Assembly: GCA_964383535.1 (NCBI GenBank)
Contig: CAYLHS010000037.1
Span: forward strand, 1 to 20,461
Origin: CAYLHS01 sp964383535
GTDB taxonomy: Bacteria; Actinomycetota; Acidimicrobiia; Spongiisociales; UBA4744
Length of the DNA stretch: 20,461 nt
Direction of reading: 5' to 3'
A program made the position numbers and the translations under genes. Under the pieces are notes generated by a model. That model was not told the origin of the DNA and made no database searches. It saw only the letters and a list, made by a program, of their open reading frames with translations. Positions 7,914 through 14,156 of the stretch are shown piece after piece. Numbering within the stretch: the first letter of the stretch is position 1; every line of letters starts with the position of its first letter.

Positions 7914-9488
7914 ATGAATCCTTTCCGGCGCAGATCCAGGACAGAGAAGCCCTCGGCACCACAGGAGGCGACGGTGATCACCTCCTTCTCCGAACCCACC
8001 GAGATAACCGACAACGACCCCCTCGCGGCCTATCTGCTGGCCGCCGCAGGCCCTGTCGAACTGGACAAGGTCGATCTCGATTCCCCTGCCCTCCGCGCAC
8101 TCAAAGAGGCTCAGGTCATGTTGGTTGTCCCGCTCATCAGTCAGGGTGAACTGGTCGGCACGATCAACCTCGGCCGACGCCTGTCCGACCAGCCCTACTC
8201 GACGGACGACCGAAAGCTGCTCGCCGGACTGGCATCGCAAGTCGCTCCCGCTATTCGCCTTGCTCAGCTCGTTGCCGAGCAACAAGCGGAAGCCGAGGAA
8301 CGTGAGCGAATCGCACACGAACTCGAGGTTGCGGCCCTCATCCAGCAGACGCTTCTCCCGAAGACCCTTCCCGAGATACCCGGTTGGGAGATCGACGCCT
8401 ACTACCGCCCGGCTCAGGCGGTCGGCGGCGACTTCTACGACTTCGTTCCCCTCGAGGACGGCCGGTACGTGATTCTGATCGGCGATGTCACCGGCCACGG
8501 CGTACCGGCCGCGCTCGTCATGGCGAGCTGCCGGTCGATTCTCCGGTCTGCAACTCAGCAGCACAGCGATCCAGGAGCGATCCTTGCGACGACGAACGAA
8601 GCGCTGATTGTCGACATCCCGCCCAACATGTTCGTCACGTGCCTCTGCGCTGTACTCGACCCTGACACCAGCACACTCCGGTTCTCCAACGCAGGTCACA
8701 ACCTGCCCTACGCGAGTTCCTCCGACGGCGTGACCGAGCTGCGCGCAACCGGCATGCCGCTCGGTCTGATGCCTGACATGCAGTACGACGTCGTCGAGGC
8801 GACGATCGAACCCGGTACGGCGCTGCTGCTGTCATCCGATGGTCTCACCGAGGCACACAACCCGGAGAGGGAGATGTACGGCTTCGGCCGGCTTCGCGAG
8901 TTGCTGGAACACTCATACTCCGACACCGACCTTCTCAAGTCCATCCTGACCGACCTCGACCGCTTCAGCCAGGGTGTCGAGCAGGAAGACGATGTCACGC
9001 TCGTGGTTGTCCGGCATACGTCGTCCGCGCGCAGCAGCGCCGCCACGTTCAGCGGTGTCACCGACCTCGGATCGTTCGAAATACCCAGCGTTCCGGGCAG
9101 CGAACGCGTCGTGATGGATCGGGTTCTCGAGATGGTGGCGTCGGTCGGGATGCAGCCTGACCGGCTTCAGCGATTGGGCAGCGCCGTAGCGGAAGCAGCC
9201 ATGAACGCGATCGAACATGGCAACAAGAACCGGCCGGAACTGACCGTCTCCGTGTTCGTCGCCGTCAACGACGGGGCGGTGCACGTGTCGATAGCAGACA
9301 AGGGCACATCGCCGGCCCCCCTCACCGCGGTCAAGGAGCCTGACCTCGAAGCGAAGCTCGAGGGCCTGGACACCCCACGAGGGTGGGGCTTGTTTCTCAT
9401 CGAACGGCTCGTCGATGAGGTCATCACTTCACAGACCGACGACGGGAATGTCGTCGAGCTGGTCATGAGATTGGAGGCCAAGACATGA
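7914..9488 (+). CDS. RsbU/RsbW-type fusion: partial GAF, PP2C (SpoIIE) phosphatase, HATPase anti-sigma kinase
   Basis: Predicted 524-aa cytoplasmic switch protein able both to dephosphorylate and to phosphorylate STAS antagonists. Residues ~36-118 resemble only the C-terminal half of a GAF domain (VPLISQGELVGTINLGRR, then TDDRKLLAGLASQVAPAI). A linker helix ends in ALIQQTLLPK. The PP2C/SpoIIE domain (~155-368) keeps the metal-site motifs GGDFYDF, GDVTGHG, LSSDGLTEA and EDDVTLVVV. The HATPase_c domain (~388-520) has an intact N box EAAMNAIEHGN, a DKG motif and the G2 loop TPRGWGLFLIERL. Domain order resembles Mycobacterium tuberculosis Rv1364c, whose STAS domain is fused; here it is a separate gene overlapping by 4 bp. 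I prefer ATG 7914 over GTG 7908 because of the promoter position. No sigma factor gene is nearby. Confidence 0.92.
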   Translation: MNPFRRRSRTEKPSAPQEATVITSFSEPTEITDNDPLAAYLLAAAGPVELDKVDLDSPALRALKEAQVMLVVPLISQGELVGTINLGRRLSDQPYSTDDRKLLAGLASQVAPAIRLAQLVAEQQAEAEERERIAHELEVAALIQQTLLPKTLPEIPGWEIDAYYRPAQAVGGDFYDFVPLEDGRYVILIGDVTGHGVPAALVMASCRSILRSATQQHSDPGAILATTNEALIVDIPPNMFVTCLCAVLDPDTSTLRFSNAGHNLPYASSSDGVTELRATGMPLGLMPDMQYDVVEATIEPGTALLLSSDGLTEAHNPEREMYGFGRLRELLEHSYSDTDLLKSILTDLDRFSQGVEQEDDVTLVVVRHTSSARSSAATFSGVTDLGSFEIPSVPGSERVVMDRVLEMVASVGMQPDRLQRLGSAVAEAAMNAIEHGNKNRPELTVSVFVAVNDGAVHVSIADKGTSPAPLTAVKEPDLEAKLEGLDTPRGWGLFLIERLVDEVITSQTDDGNVVELVMRLEAKT

Positions 9489-9814
9489 CCACAACAACCT
9501 TTTCATGGGATGTGCAATCGAGTGAGGACGACGCGGTGCTGGTCCTGCACGGCGACATCAACTCGACAGCTGCGTCCGGATTCGAAGCCGCCTATGCGCA
9601 GATCGAGGGTGGGACCGGGTCGATCGTGATCGACTTCTCCGACACCGACTTCATCAACTCCACCGGCATTGCGCTGATTGTCTCGCTGCTCGCCAAGGCA
9701 AGAGCGGCGCACCGACCGGTGATCGCCAGAGGGCTCACCGACCACTACCGGGAGATCTTCGACATCACCCGGCTGTCGGATTTTCTGACCATCGAGGACC
9801 CTGCACAGACGTGA
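9485..9814 (+). CDS. STAS-domain protein, anti-sigma factor antagonist (RsbV/SpoIIAA-like), first copy
   Basis: Single-domain STAS protein of 109 aa, expected to bind the HATPase kinase domain and be switched by phosphorylation. The characteristic block VIDFSDTDFINSTGIALIV (residues ~48-66) contains Ser59-Thr60 at the position phosphorylated in SpoIIAA and RsbV. The start ATG overlaps the stop of the phosphatase/kinase gene (ATGA), consistent with translational coupling. It shares the C-terminal signature GLTDHYREIFDITRL with the second STAS gene downstream, so the pair probably arose by duplication. The likely partner is the kinase encoded immediately upstream. Confidence 0.92.
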   Translation: MTTTTFSWDVQSSEDDAVLVLHGDINSTAASGFEAAYAQIEGGTGSIVIDFSDTDFINSTGIALIVSLLAKARAAHRPVIARGLTDHYREIFDITRLSDFLTIEDPAQT

Positions 9815-9831
9815 AGGAGGAACACAAGCAC

Positions 9832-10173
9832 ATGGACACAGCCACCAACTCATTTGGCACTCGATCAGCGGCACCCGAGGTGACGATCATCGACATCGTC
9901 GGCGAGATCACCGCTGCGTCCGAGGCCGTGCTGAAGGATGCGCATTCTCGGACAGAGGGTTCAAGGATCGTCGTCTTGAACTTCTCCGGGCTGGACTACA
10001 TGAACAGCTCCGGGATCGGCCTCCTGGTCACGATGTTGATCAGAGCCAAGCGCAACAGCCAGACACTGCGAGCGTGCGGCCTCAGCGACCACTATCGCCA
10101 GATCCTGTCCCTCACACGGCTCGATGAGGCCATCGCCGTGTTCGAATCCGAAGAGGCGGCGGTCGCCGCCTGA
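9832..10173 (+). CDS. STAS-domain protein, anti-sigma factor antagonist-like, second copy
   Basis: STAS protein of 113 aa, paralogous to the preceding gene (shared GLSDHYRQILSLTRL near the C-terminus). The phosphoacceptor region reads NFSGLDYMNSSGIGLLV, with Ser59-Ser60 rather than Ser-Thr. I chose ATG 9832 because AGGAGG lies 11 nt upstream; an in-frame GTG at 9811 overlapping the previous stop would add seven residues that include the SD itself. Same operon as the phosphatase. Two antagonists for one kinase suggest either two phosphorylation targets or one antagonist and one competitor. Confidence 0.9.
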   Translation: MDTATNSFGTRSAAPEVTIIDIVGEITAASEAVLKDAHSRTEGSRIVVLNFSGLDYMNSSGIGLLVTMLIRAKRNSQTLRACGLSDHYRQILSLTRLDEAIAVFESEEAAVAA

Positions 10174-10184
10174 AAGGAACGCTC

Positions 10185-10871
10185 ATGACTGAACCAAGAG
10201 ACAAGGGTAACTGGGCGGACCACGTCGAGCATTTCGCATCGGAAGGTCTCCCCGAGGGAGCTCGCTCCGATACCGTCGCGGGACGGCGGCTCATGAGTCC
10301 ACTCCAAGGATTCGGACAGATGTGGCAGAAGACGTACCGGATCCCGGTGCCAGGACACACGCCCGAAGAAGTGATCTCCACGTGGAAGGCCGAGTACGGT
10401 CGGTTCTGGCCAACGTACAACAAGTTCTACGCACCGATCGCCGGGATCAAGCCCGGCGAAATCGGCTTGATCAAGGGAGCATCGGGTCCCGTCCGCCTCT
10501 CGACCGGAGTGATGGTGCTGTACGCGGATGACGTCTCCTTCACGTACATGACCCCCGAGGGTCACCCGTTCGCAGGCTGGATCACCTTCAGCGCGGACGA
10601 GGAGGATGGTGTCACCCACGCTCAGGTGCTTGCGTTGCTCAGGGCCAACGATCCCGTGTACGAACTCGGGTTCATGTTCGGCGGCAATCGGCAGGAAGAT
10701 CGGATGTGGCAACACACCCTCCGGTCGCTCGCCGAGTACCTGGGCGCACCGGGAGAGGCGACCACGACCAAGATCAAGGTCGATCGCAAACGGCAGTGGC
10801 GGCGGTTCGGAAACATCCGCCACAATTCGGCTATCCGGACCATGTTCCGGCGCAGCAAGAGCGGGGGATAG
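10185..10871 (+). CDS. Conserved-looking protein of unknown function, last gene of the partner-switching operon
   Basis: I do not recognise this 228-aa protein with confidence. It has no signal peptide or membrane segment. Aromatic and hydrophobic residues are regularly spaced (FGQMWQKTYRIPVPG, GRFWPTYNKFYAPIAGI, EGHPFAGWITFS), suggesting a beta-rich fold. A START/SRPBCC-like ligand-binding fold is possible but only a guess. The C-terminal ~35 residues are strongly basic (KIKVDRKRQWRRFGNIRHN, then MFRRSKSGG), which could contact membrane or nucleic acid. ATG 10185 has AAAGGA at a suitable distance and lies 11 nt after the STAS stop, so it belongs to the same transcript. A stem-loop at the stop codon probably ends the operon. 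Confidence 0.82.
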   Translation: MTEPRDKGNWADHVEHFASEGLPEGARSDTVAGRRLMSPLQGFGQMWQKTYRIPVPGHTPEEVISTWKAEYGRFWPTYNKFYAPIAGIKPGEIGLIKGASGPVRLSTGVMVLYADDVSFTYMTPEGHPFAGWITFSADEEDGVTHAQVLALLRANDPVYELGFMFGGNRQEDRMWQHTLRSLAEYLGAPGEATTTKIKVDRKRQWRRFGNIRHNSAIRTMFRRSKSGG

Positions 10872-10881
10872 TCCCCGGCTC
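10859..10881 (+). terminator. Stem-loop at the end of the phosphatase/STAS operon
   Basis: Arms GAGC-G-GGGGA (10859-10868) and TCCCC-G-GCTC (10872-10881) form nine base pairs with one G/G mismatch around a 3-nt loop that is the TAG stop codon. No T tract follows, so it would be a T-less terminator or a 3'-end stabiliser. Confidence 0.4.
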
Positions 10882-10988
10882 TCCAGACCCGACGGTTCGA
10901 TCATCAGGGCGCTGCCCGTGGGATGCGAAGACGAGCCCCCGGCCCAGCTCATCGGACCCCGATCCAGAACCCCGGCCACAGGACCACA

Positions 10989-11015
10989 TTGCACCCTGAC
11001 CGAGTCTGGTACACT
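10989..11015 (+). promoter_or_regulatory. Candidate promoter of the RRM protein gene
   Basis: TTGCAC (10989-10994) and the extended -10 TGGTACACT (hexamer TACACT, 11010-11015; fits TANNNT) are separated by 15 bp, shorter than ideal. A perfect TTGACA lies just after (11017-11022) but has no convincing -10. The region 10872-11137 otherwise shows no gene. A start near 11022 would give a leader of about 115 nt. Confidence 0.35.
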
Positions 11016-11095
11016 GTTGACAGCTGCTTCGGCGGCGACTCACTCTCTCCTTCTTCGGACTGGACTGCGGCGGAGTCGGTCCGGAACAACTACAC

Positions 11096-11130
11096 AGGAG
11101 GAAACGAGAGCGTTTCCCACCACGGAGAGG
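11096..11130 (+). promoter_or_regulatory. Leader hairpin and Shine-Dalgarno region of the RRM protein gene
   Basis: A perfect AGGAGG (11096-11101) has no usable start codon after it. It runs into a 7-bp stem GGAAACG/CGTTTCC (11100-11106 with 11111-11117) around an AGAG loop. The functional SD GGAGAGGA (from 11124) follows, then ATG 11138. Folding would sequester part of the first AGGAGG and bring the second SD close. A temperature- or protein-controlled leader is a possibility, given that bacterial RRM proteins are often cold-induced. Confidence 0.35.
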
Positions 11131-11137
11131 AACATCC

Positions 11138-11392
11138 ATGAACATTTACGTAGGGAATCTCCCATTCGACGCGCGCGAAAGCGACCTCCGATCGCTCTTT
11201 GCCGACTACGGCAGCATCGAATCGGCGAATGTCATCACCGACCGCGAGACCGGCAGGTCGCGAGGTTTCGGGTTCATCGAATTGACCGATGCCGCGCAGG
11301 CTGCCAAGGCCATCGAGCGTCTCGACGGCTACGACTGGAACGGCCGGCGCCTGACCGTCAACGAGGCCAGGCCCCGCACGGCCCGCAGGTAG
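11138..11392 (+). CDS. RRM-domain RNA-binding protein
   Basis: Small single-RRM protein of 84 aa, resembling the cold-inducible RNA-binding proteins of cyanobacteria and other bacteria. RNP2 is IYVGNL (residues 3-8) and RNP1 is RGFGFIEL (42-49), with the aromatic residues that stack on RNA. The protein consists almost entirely of the RRM fold plus a short basic tail RPRTARR. ATG 11138 is preceded by GGAGAGGA. Function is inferred as RNA chaperone or post-transcriptional regulator; its targets are unknown. Confidence 0.95.
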   Translation: MNIYVGNLPFDARESDLRSLFADYGSIESANVITDRETGRSRGFGFIELTDAAQAAKAIERLDGYDWNGRRLTVNEARPRTARR

Positions 11393-11471
11393 TGCTTCTC
11401 ATCCGGGAAGGTTGCGGAAACGCTGTCGCCCTGACCCTCCACTCGTCGAGATGACCCGCGCACGAGAGGCG

Positions 11472-11720
11472 ATGGGCAAGCGTCAGCGAGAGAAGGCCCG
11501 CACCGAGCGCAAGGAGGCCAAGCGTCTCAGACGCGAAACGCTGGCGGCCGAAGCCCAGAGCCTTGACGGAGACCAAGAGGCTCGCCTCATGACCGAGTTC
11601 CGATTGCTGAGCGAACGACATGCCGAAGGTGGAGTCTCCGATGCAGCCTACGCACTAGGGCGTCGACGGATCTTCGACGAACTGGGCATCGAGGCGCCCG
11701 AGGACGGCACAGAGCCGTGA
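11472..11720 (+). CDS. Small basic coiled-coil protein with SHOCT-like C-terminus
   Basis: Hypothetical protein of about 82 aa. The N-terminal ~25 residues are very basic and helical (MGKRQREKARTERKEAKRLR). The C-terminal part, LLSERHAEGGVSDAAYALGRRRIFDELGI, resembles the short SHOCT pattern found at the C-termini of many bacterial proteins, which is thought to mediate oligomerisation. Start choice: ATG 11472 has GAGAGG just upstream and begins with an MGKR-type N-terminus; ATG 11451 and GTG/ATG sites back to 11412 are in frame but lack a good SD. It follows the RRM gene by 79 nt and is 14 nt before the Cys-rich ORF, so the three may be one transcript. Function unknown. Confidence 0.65.
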   Translation: MGKRQREKARTERKEAKRLRRETLAAEAQSLDGDQEARLMTEFRLLSERHAEGGVSDAAYALGRRRIFDELGIEAPEDGTEP

Positions 11721-11734
11721 GCCGGGAGGTGAAC

Positions 11735-11878
11735 GTGTCAGCCAAGAACATCAGACGCGTCGATGGCTTGCGAAGGCGTTGCACGCGATGTGGTCACCCA
11801 CGGCGGGAACACCACCGAGACGAGCGATGCACCGTGCCCAAGTGCGTATGCGACAGCTATGAGTCGGCGGTGGAGTAG
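11735..11878 (+). CDS. Small Cys/His-rich putative zinc-binding protein (47 aa)
   Basis: Short ORF starting GTG at 11735, with GGGAGG eight to nine nt upstream, and ending TAG at 11876-11878. The translation carries Cys16-x2-Cys19-Gly-His21, His26 and His27, then Cys32-x4-Cys37-x-Cys39 and a following Tyr42. The spacing CxxCGH...H...C....CxC looks like a compact zinc ribbon, and so dense a set of Cys and His residues is unlikely by chance. It lies 14 nt downstream of the SHOCT-like gene, in the same direction. No function can be assigned; a role in nucleic-acid or protein binding next to an RRM protein is only conceivable. Gene finders may miss it because of its length. Confidence 0.62.
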   Translation: MSAKNIRRVDGLRRRCTRCGHPRREHHRDERCTVPKCVCDSYESAVE

Positions 11879-12037
11879 ATCGATCAGGACGGTCGGCTCA
11901 CAGACGACTACGGCGGTCTTCGCCACCGATCATGCGGCAGGTCGAGACCACCTGCTGGGCACTCGGAGGTTGGCGCTGTCGCGCCCGGCTGAGCACCTAT
12001 GTGCGGAAACATCTTCGCCTGTGACAGAGCGCATCGC

Positions 12038-12547
12038 TCATCGGGCTGCCACGCGGCTGACCCCAATGCCTCCGCGCGTGTCGGCGCCGTAGCGGGCGAT
12101 CTCGGCATCGAGGTCGAGCCGTTGGGAGGTCGGTGTGGACCCCTCAGGGACGAGGTCGGCGGGCACGAGCCAGCACACCTCGAACTCGAGCCCGTCCGGG
12201 TCGCGTCCATACAACGCCTTGGTCGTTCCGTGGTCTGTGGCACCGACGAGCGCATCGCTTTCGATGAGTCGCGTGGCGATCTCGGCAAGATCGGTGAGCG
12301 TGTCGACCTCCCATGCCAGGTGATAGAGGCCCACGGAGCCGCGGCCGGCCGGCGACGCGGCAGCGCCGCTCCCGATGGAGAAGAGCCCGAGGTCGTGGTC
12401 GTTGTGCGAGTCCTGCGCCTGCATGAACACCGCTCCCGGGAACTCGAATGGAAGGCGCCGGAACCCCAGCACGCTCGAGTAGAACTCGGCAGATGCGTCC
12501 GCATCTCGCACGTACAGCACTGCATGATTCAATCTGTGGATCGGCAT
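12038..12547 (-). CDS. VOC-superfamily (glyoxalase/extradiol dioxygenase-like) protein with intact metal ligands
   Basis: Vicinal-oxygen-chelate protein of 169 aa. The first module starts HRLNHAVLYVRDADASAEFYSSVLGFR. Candidate metal ligands are His8, His76 (in GLYHLAWEV) and Glu123 (in DPDGLEFEVCW), so a metal-dependent lyase, isomerase or ring-cleaving dioxygenase is possible. The CatE/catechol-2,3-dioxygenase-like branch fits the sequence best, but the substrate is unknown. ATG 12547 has AGAAGGAG six nt upstream. It is divergent from a MarR gene, with a candidate MarR operator between them, and so is probably the target of that regulator. Confidence 0.9.
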   Translation of the reverse strand: MPIHRLNHAVLYVRDADASAEFYSSVLGFRRLPFEFPGAVFMQAQDSHNDHDLGLFSIGSGAAASPAGRGSVGLYHLAWEVDTLTDLAEIATRLIESDALVGATDHGTTKALYGRDPDGLEFEVCWLVPADLVPEGSTPTSQRLDLDAEIARYGADTRGGIGVSRVAAR

Positions 12548-12576
12548 TTCTGCTCCTTCTGACCACTACAATGTAC

Positions 12577-12588
12577 TTGAAGATTCAA
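12577..12588. promoter_or_regulatory. Candidate MarR operator between the VOC and MarR genes
   Basis: Perfect inverted repeat TTGAA-GA-TTCAA, centred between the divergent VOC gene (start 12547) and MarR gene (start 12610). A TACAAT hexamer (12567-12572) directly precedes it on the plus strand and could be the -10 of the MarR gene. AT-rich palindromes of this TTGAA/TTCAA type are typical MarR-family operators. The surroundings are otherwise GC-rich, which makes the AT-rich patch stand out. Confidence 0.6.
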
Positions 12589-12609
12589 TTATCCCGGATA
12601 GGCCCGTCT

Positions 12610-13050
12610 ATGTTGAGCAGAGCAGAGCTGCGGAGTTGGCTGAGGGTGATCGAAGGAATGCGGTCACTACTCAATGCGCTCGACCAGGAACTCAGGACCA
12701 ACGCCGGTATCAGCCACGATGACTACGAAATCCTGAGCCGCCTACATCGCGCCACCAATCGAACACTGCGGATGTCGGATCTGGCTTCCGACATCGGCTA
12801 CTCCCCCAGCAGGCTCACCCATGCTGTCACGCGTTTTGAACGGGATGGGCTTGTCCGAAGATCCCGGAGCACAACCGATGGACGCGGCGTCGAAGTCACC
12901 CTGACCGAGCCTGGTGTGGTGCTGATTCGCGACGCTTCGGTCGACCACTTGGATCAGGTTCGGCATCTCGTATTCGAGACGCTGGGAAGCGATCGCGCCA
13001 AGGCCCTTGCCGCTGCCATGCGCGATATTCGCCGAGCGGTCGTGGACTGA
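12610..13050 (+). CDS. MarR-family transcriptional regulator (divergent from VOC gene)
   Basis: Winged-helix repressor-type protein of 146 aa. Helix-turn-helix region: RTLRMSDLASDIGYSPSRLTHAVTRFERDGLVRR (~51-84). The wing contains STTDGRGVEVTLTEPG. Long terminal helices would form the dimer interface. ATG 12610 gives the usual MarR N-terminus (MLSRAELRSWLRVIEGMRSLLNALDQEL); ATG 12571 in the same frame would place the start inside the operator and is unlikely. It probably represses itself and the divergent VOC gene in response to a small aromatic ligand; the ligand is unknown. Confidence 0.9.
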   Translation: MLSRAELRSWLRVIEGMRSLLNALDQELRTNAGISHDDYEILSRLHRATNRTLRMSDLASDIGYSPSRLTHAVTRFERDGLVRRSRSTTDGRGVEVTLTEPGVVLIRDASVDHLDQVRHLVFETLGSDRAKALAAAMRDIRRAVVD

Positions 13051-13055
13051 TACTC

Positions 13056-13068
13056 CCACGGGCCGTGG
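13056..13068 (+). terminator. Short stem-loop after the MarR gene
   Basis: CCACG/CGTGG stem around a GGC loop begins six nt after the MarR stop and is followed by a G-rich run. No T tract, so it is a weak candidate. Confidence 0.25.
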
Positions 13069-13121
13069 CCGGGGGGGCGCACTCGAAAGGGACCGAGCCA
13101 AGCCAAGACCGTTCTGCCCGT

Positions 13122-13170
13122 TTGACATCTTGACATCTGTATGACATCATTCTGATGTCATACAGATGTC
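13122..13170. promoter_or_regulatory. Operator/promoter of the ABC exporter operon: 18-bp perfect inverted repeat plus tandem TTGACA
   Basis: Arm GACATCTGTATGACATCA (13132-13149) and its exact reverse complement (13153-13170) are separated by 3 nt. TGACATC occurs at 13123, 13131 and 13142, and inverted GATGTC at 13154 and 13165. Two overlapping TTGACA -35-like hexamers (13122 and 13130) precede and enter the repeat; no strong -10 is evident (best is CATCAT at 13145). The size and symmetry suggest binding of one or two dimers of a GntR/YtrA-, PadR- or TetR-like repressor, or an RNA hairpin just before the SD at 13178. Neither MarR gene in the window has a similar operator. Confidence 0.65.
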
Positions 13171-13190
13171 GATCCTGAAAGGGCTTCAAC

Positions 13191-14156
13191 GTGATCGGTG
13201 AACCACTCGACGGGCCGTGGTCATTTCGAGCCACCGACGTCACGAAGAGCTACAACGGCGGAAAGACGCTGGCCAACGACGACATCTCGATCGAGGTTCA
13301 CCCGGGAGAGGTGTTCGGCCTCCTCGGTCCAAACGGTGCCGGGAAGACCACGTTGGTCAAGCAGGTCATCGGGTTGCTCAAACCCACGTCGGGTTCGATC
13401 ACGTTGGGCCCGTACGACCTCGTCGACGACCCCGACGTCGCTCGCCAGCTCTGCTCCTACCTCCCCCAGGCCCAGATGCCGATCGATTCCTTCAAGGCTC
13501 AGGAGGCCATCATCATCTCCGGGGCGATACGCGGCGGACCTCGGGATCAGGTGCTCCGCAGAGCCAACGAGATGATCACTGCACTCGAGATCGAGGAGTG
13601 GCGGAACACTCTGGGCACCAAGATGTCGGGAGGCGTTCGTCGGCTGGTCGGCTTCATCATGACGACGGTCTGGCCGGGCAAAGTGGTCATCCTCGACGAG
13701 CCCACGAACGACGTGGATCCGCTGCGGAGACGTCTGATGTGGCAACAGATTCGCAACCTGGCCCAAGACGGAGTCGCCGTATTCTTGGTGACACACAATG
13801 TCATGGAGGCCGAGAAGTCTGTAGATCGTCTCGCCATCATCGACGAAGGAAGACTCGTCGCGTCGGGCACACCTTCTTCGCTGAAGACGAACGATCGGGG
13901 TCATGTCCGCCTCCAGCTGATGCTCAGCCCTGGTGCGGAGACGCCACCCCTGCCCGAGTTCGTGATCAGAGACACCAGGGCAGGCAACAACCTGATCACC
14001 GTCATCGACGAGAGCGCCGCCGCAACCGGGATCGCGTGGGCACGCGATCAAATGGTTGCCGGCACTGCCGATGAGTACGCGATCGGCGCCATCACGCTCG
14101 AGGACGTGTACGTGCGTCTGACCGGCCATGCCTCGGCAGCGGAGTTCGATCTATGA
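13191..14156 (+). CDS. ABC transporter ATP-binding protein (ABC-2 exporter)
   Basis: Cytoplasmic ATPase subunit of 321 aa that would energise the two permeases encoded next. Walker A is GPNGAGKTT (46-54), the Q loop SYLPQ (Gln93), the signature MSGGV (145-149, in place of LSGGQ), Walker B VVILDEP (165-171) and the H loop THN (His202). A C-terminal extension of ~85 residues follows, as in drug- and antibiotic-export ATPases of the DrrA/CcmA type. GTG 13191 is preceded by AAAGGG at 7 nt. The stop overlaps the permease ATG by 4 bp. The substrate is unknown; expression is probably controlled by the large inverted repeat just upstream. Confidence 0.95.
   Translation: MIGEPLDGPWSFRATDVTKSYNGGKTLANDDISIEVHPGEVFGLLGPNGAGKTTLVKQVIGLLKPTSGSITLGPYDLVDDPDVARQLCSYLPQAQMPIDSFKAQEAIIISGAIRGGPRDQVLRRANEMITALEIEEWRNTLGTKMSGGVRRLVGFIMTTVWPGKVVILDEPTNDVDPLRRRLMWQQIRNLAQDGVAVFLVTHNVMEAEKSVDRLAIIDEGRLVASGTPSSLKTNDRGHVRLQLMLSPGAETPPLPEFVIRDTRAGNNLITVIDESAAATGIAWARDQMVAGTADEYAIGAITLEDVYVRLTGHASAAEFDL

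Noticed and set aside
7754..8014. N-terminal extension of the SARP reading frame
   Set aside because: No homology to SARP N-termini. It would overlap the phosphatase gene and the SARP boxes, and ATG 7753 has a good SD.
11017..11045. Perfect TTGACA as -35 of the RRM gene
   Set aside because: No acceptable -10 hexamer at 16-19 bp; the upstream TTGCAC/TACACT pair is somewhat better.
10923..11141. 72-aa plus-strand frame ending at the RRM start codon
   Set aside because: No SD, low-complexity content and it spans the likely promoter and leader hairpin; the ATGA overlap appears accidental.
11763..12092. 109-aa plus-strand frame
   Set aside because: It overlaps the Cys-rich mini-gene in another phase and runs into the VOC gene. 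There is no SD or recognisable pattern. The gap 11879-12037 shows only a small GGCGC/GCGCC hairpin (11972-11985) and no convincing gene.
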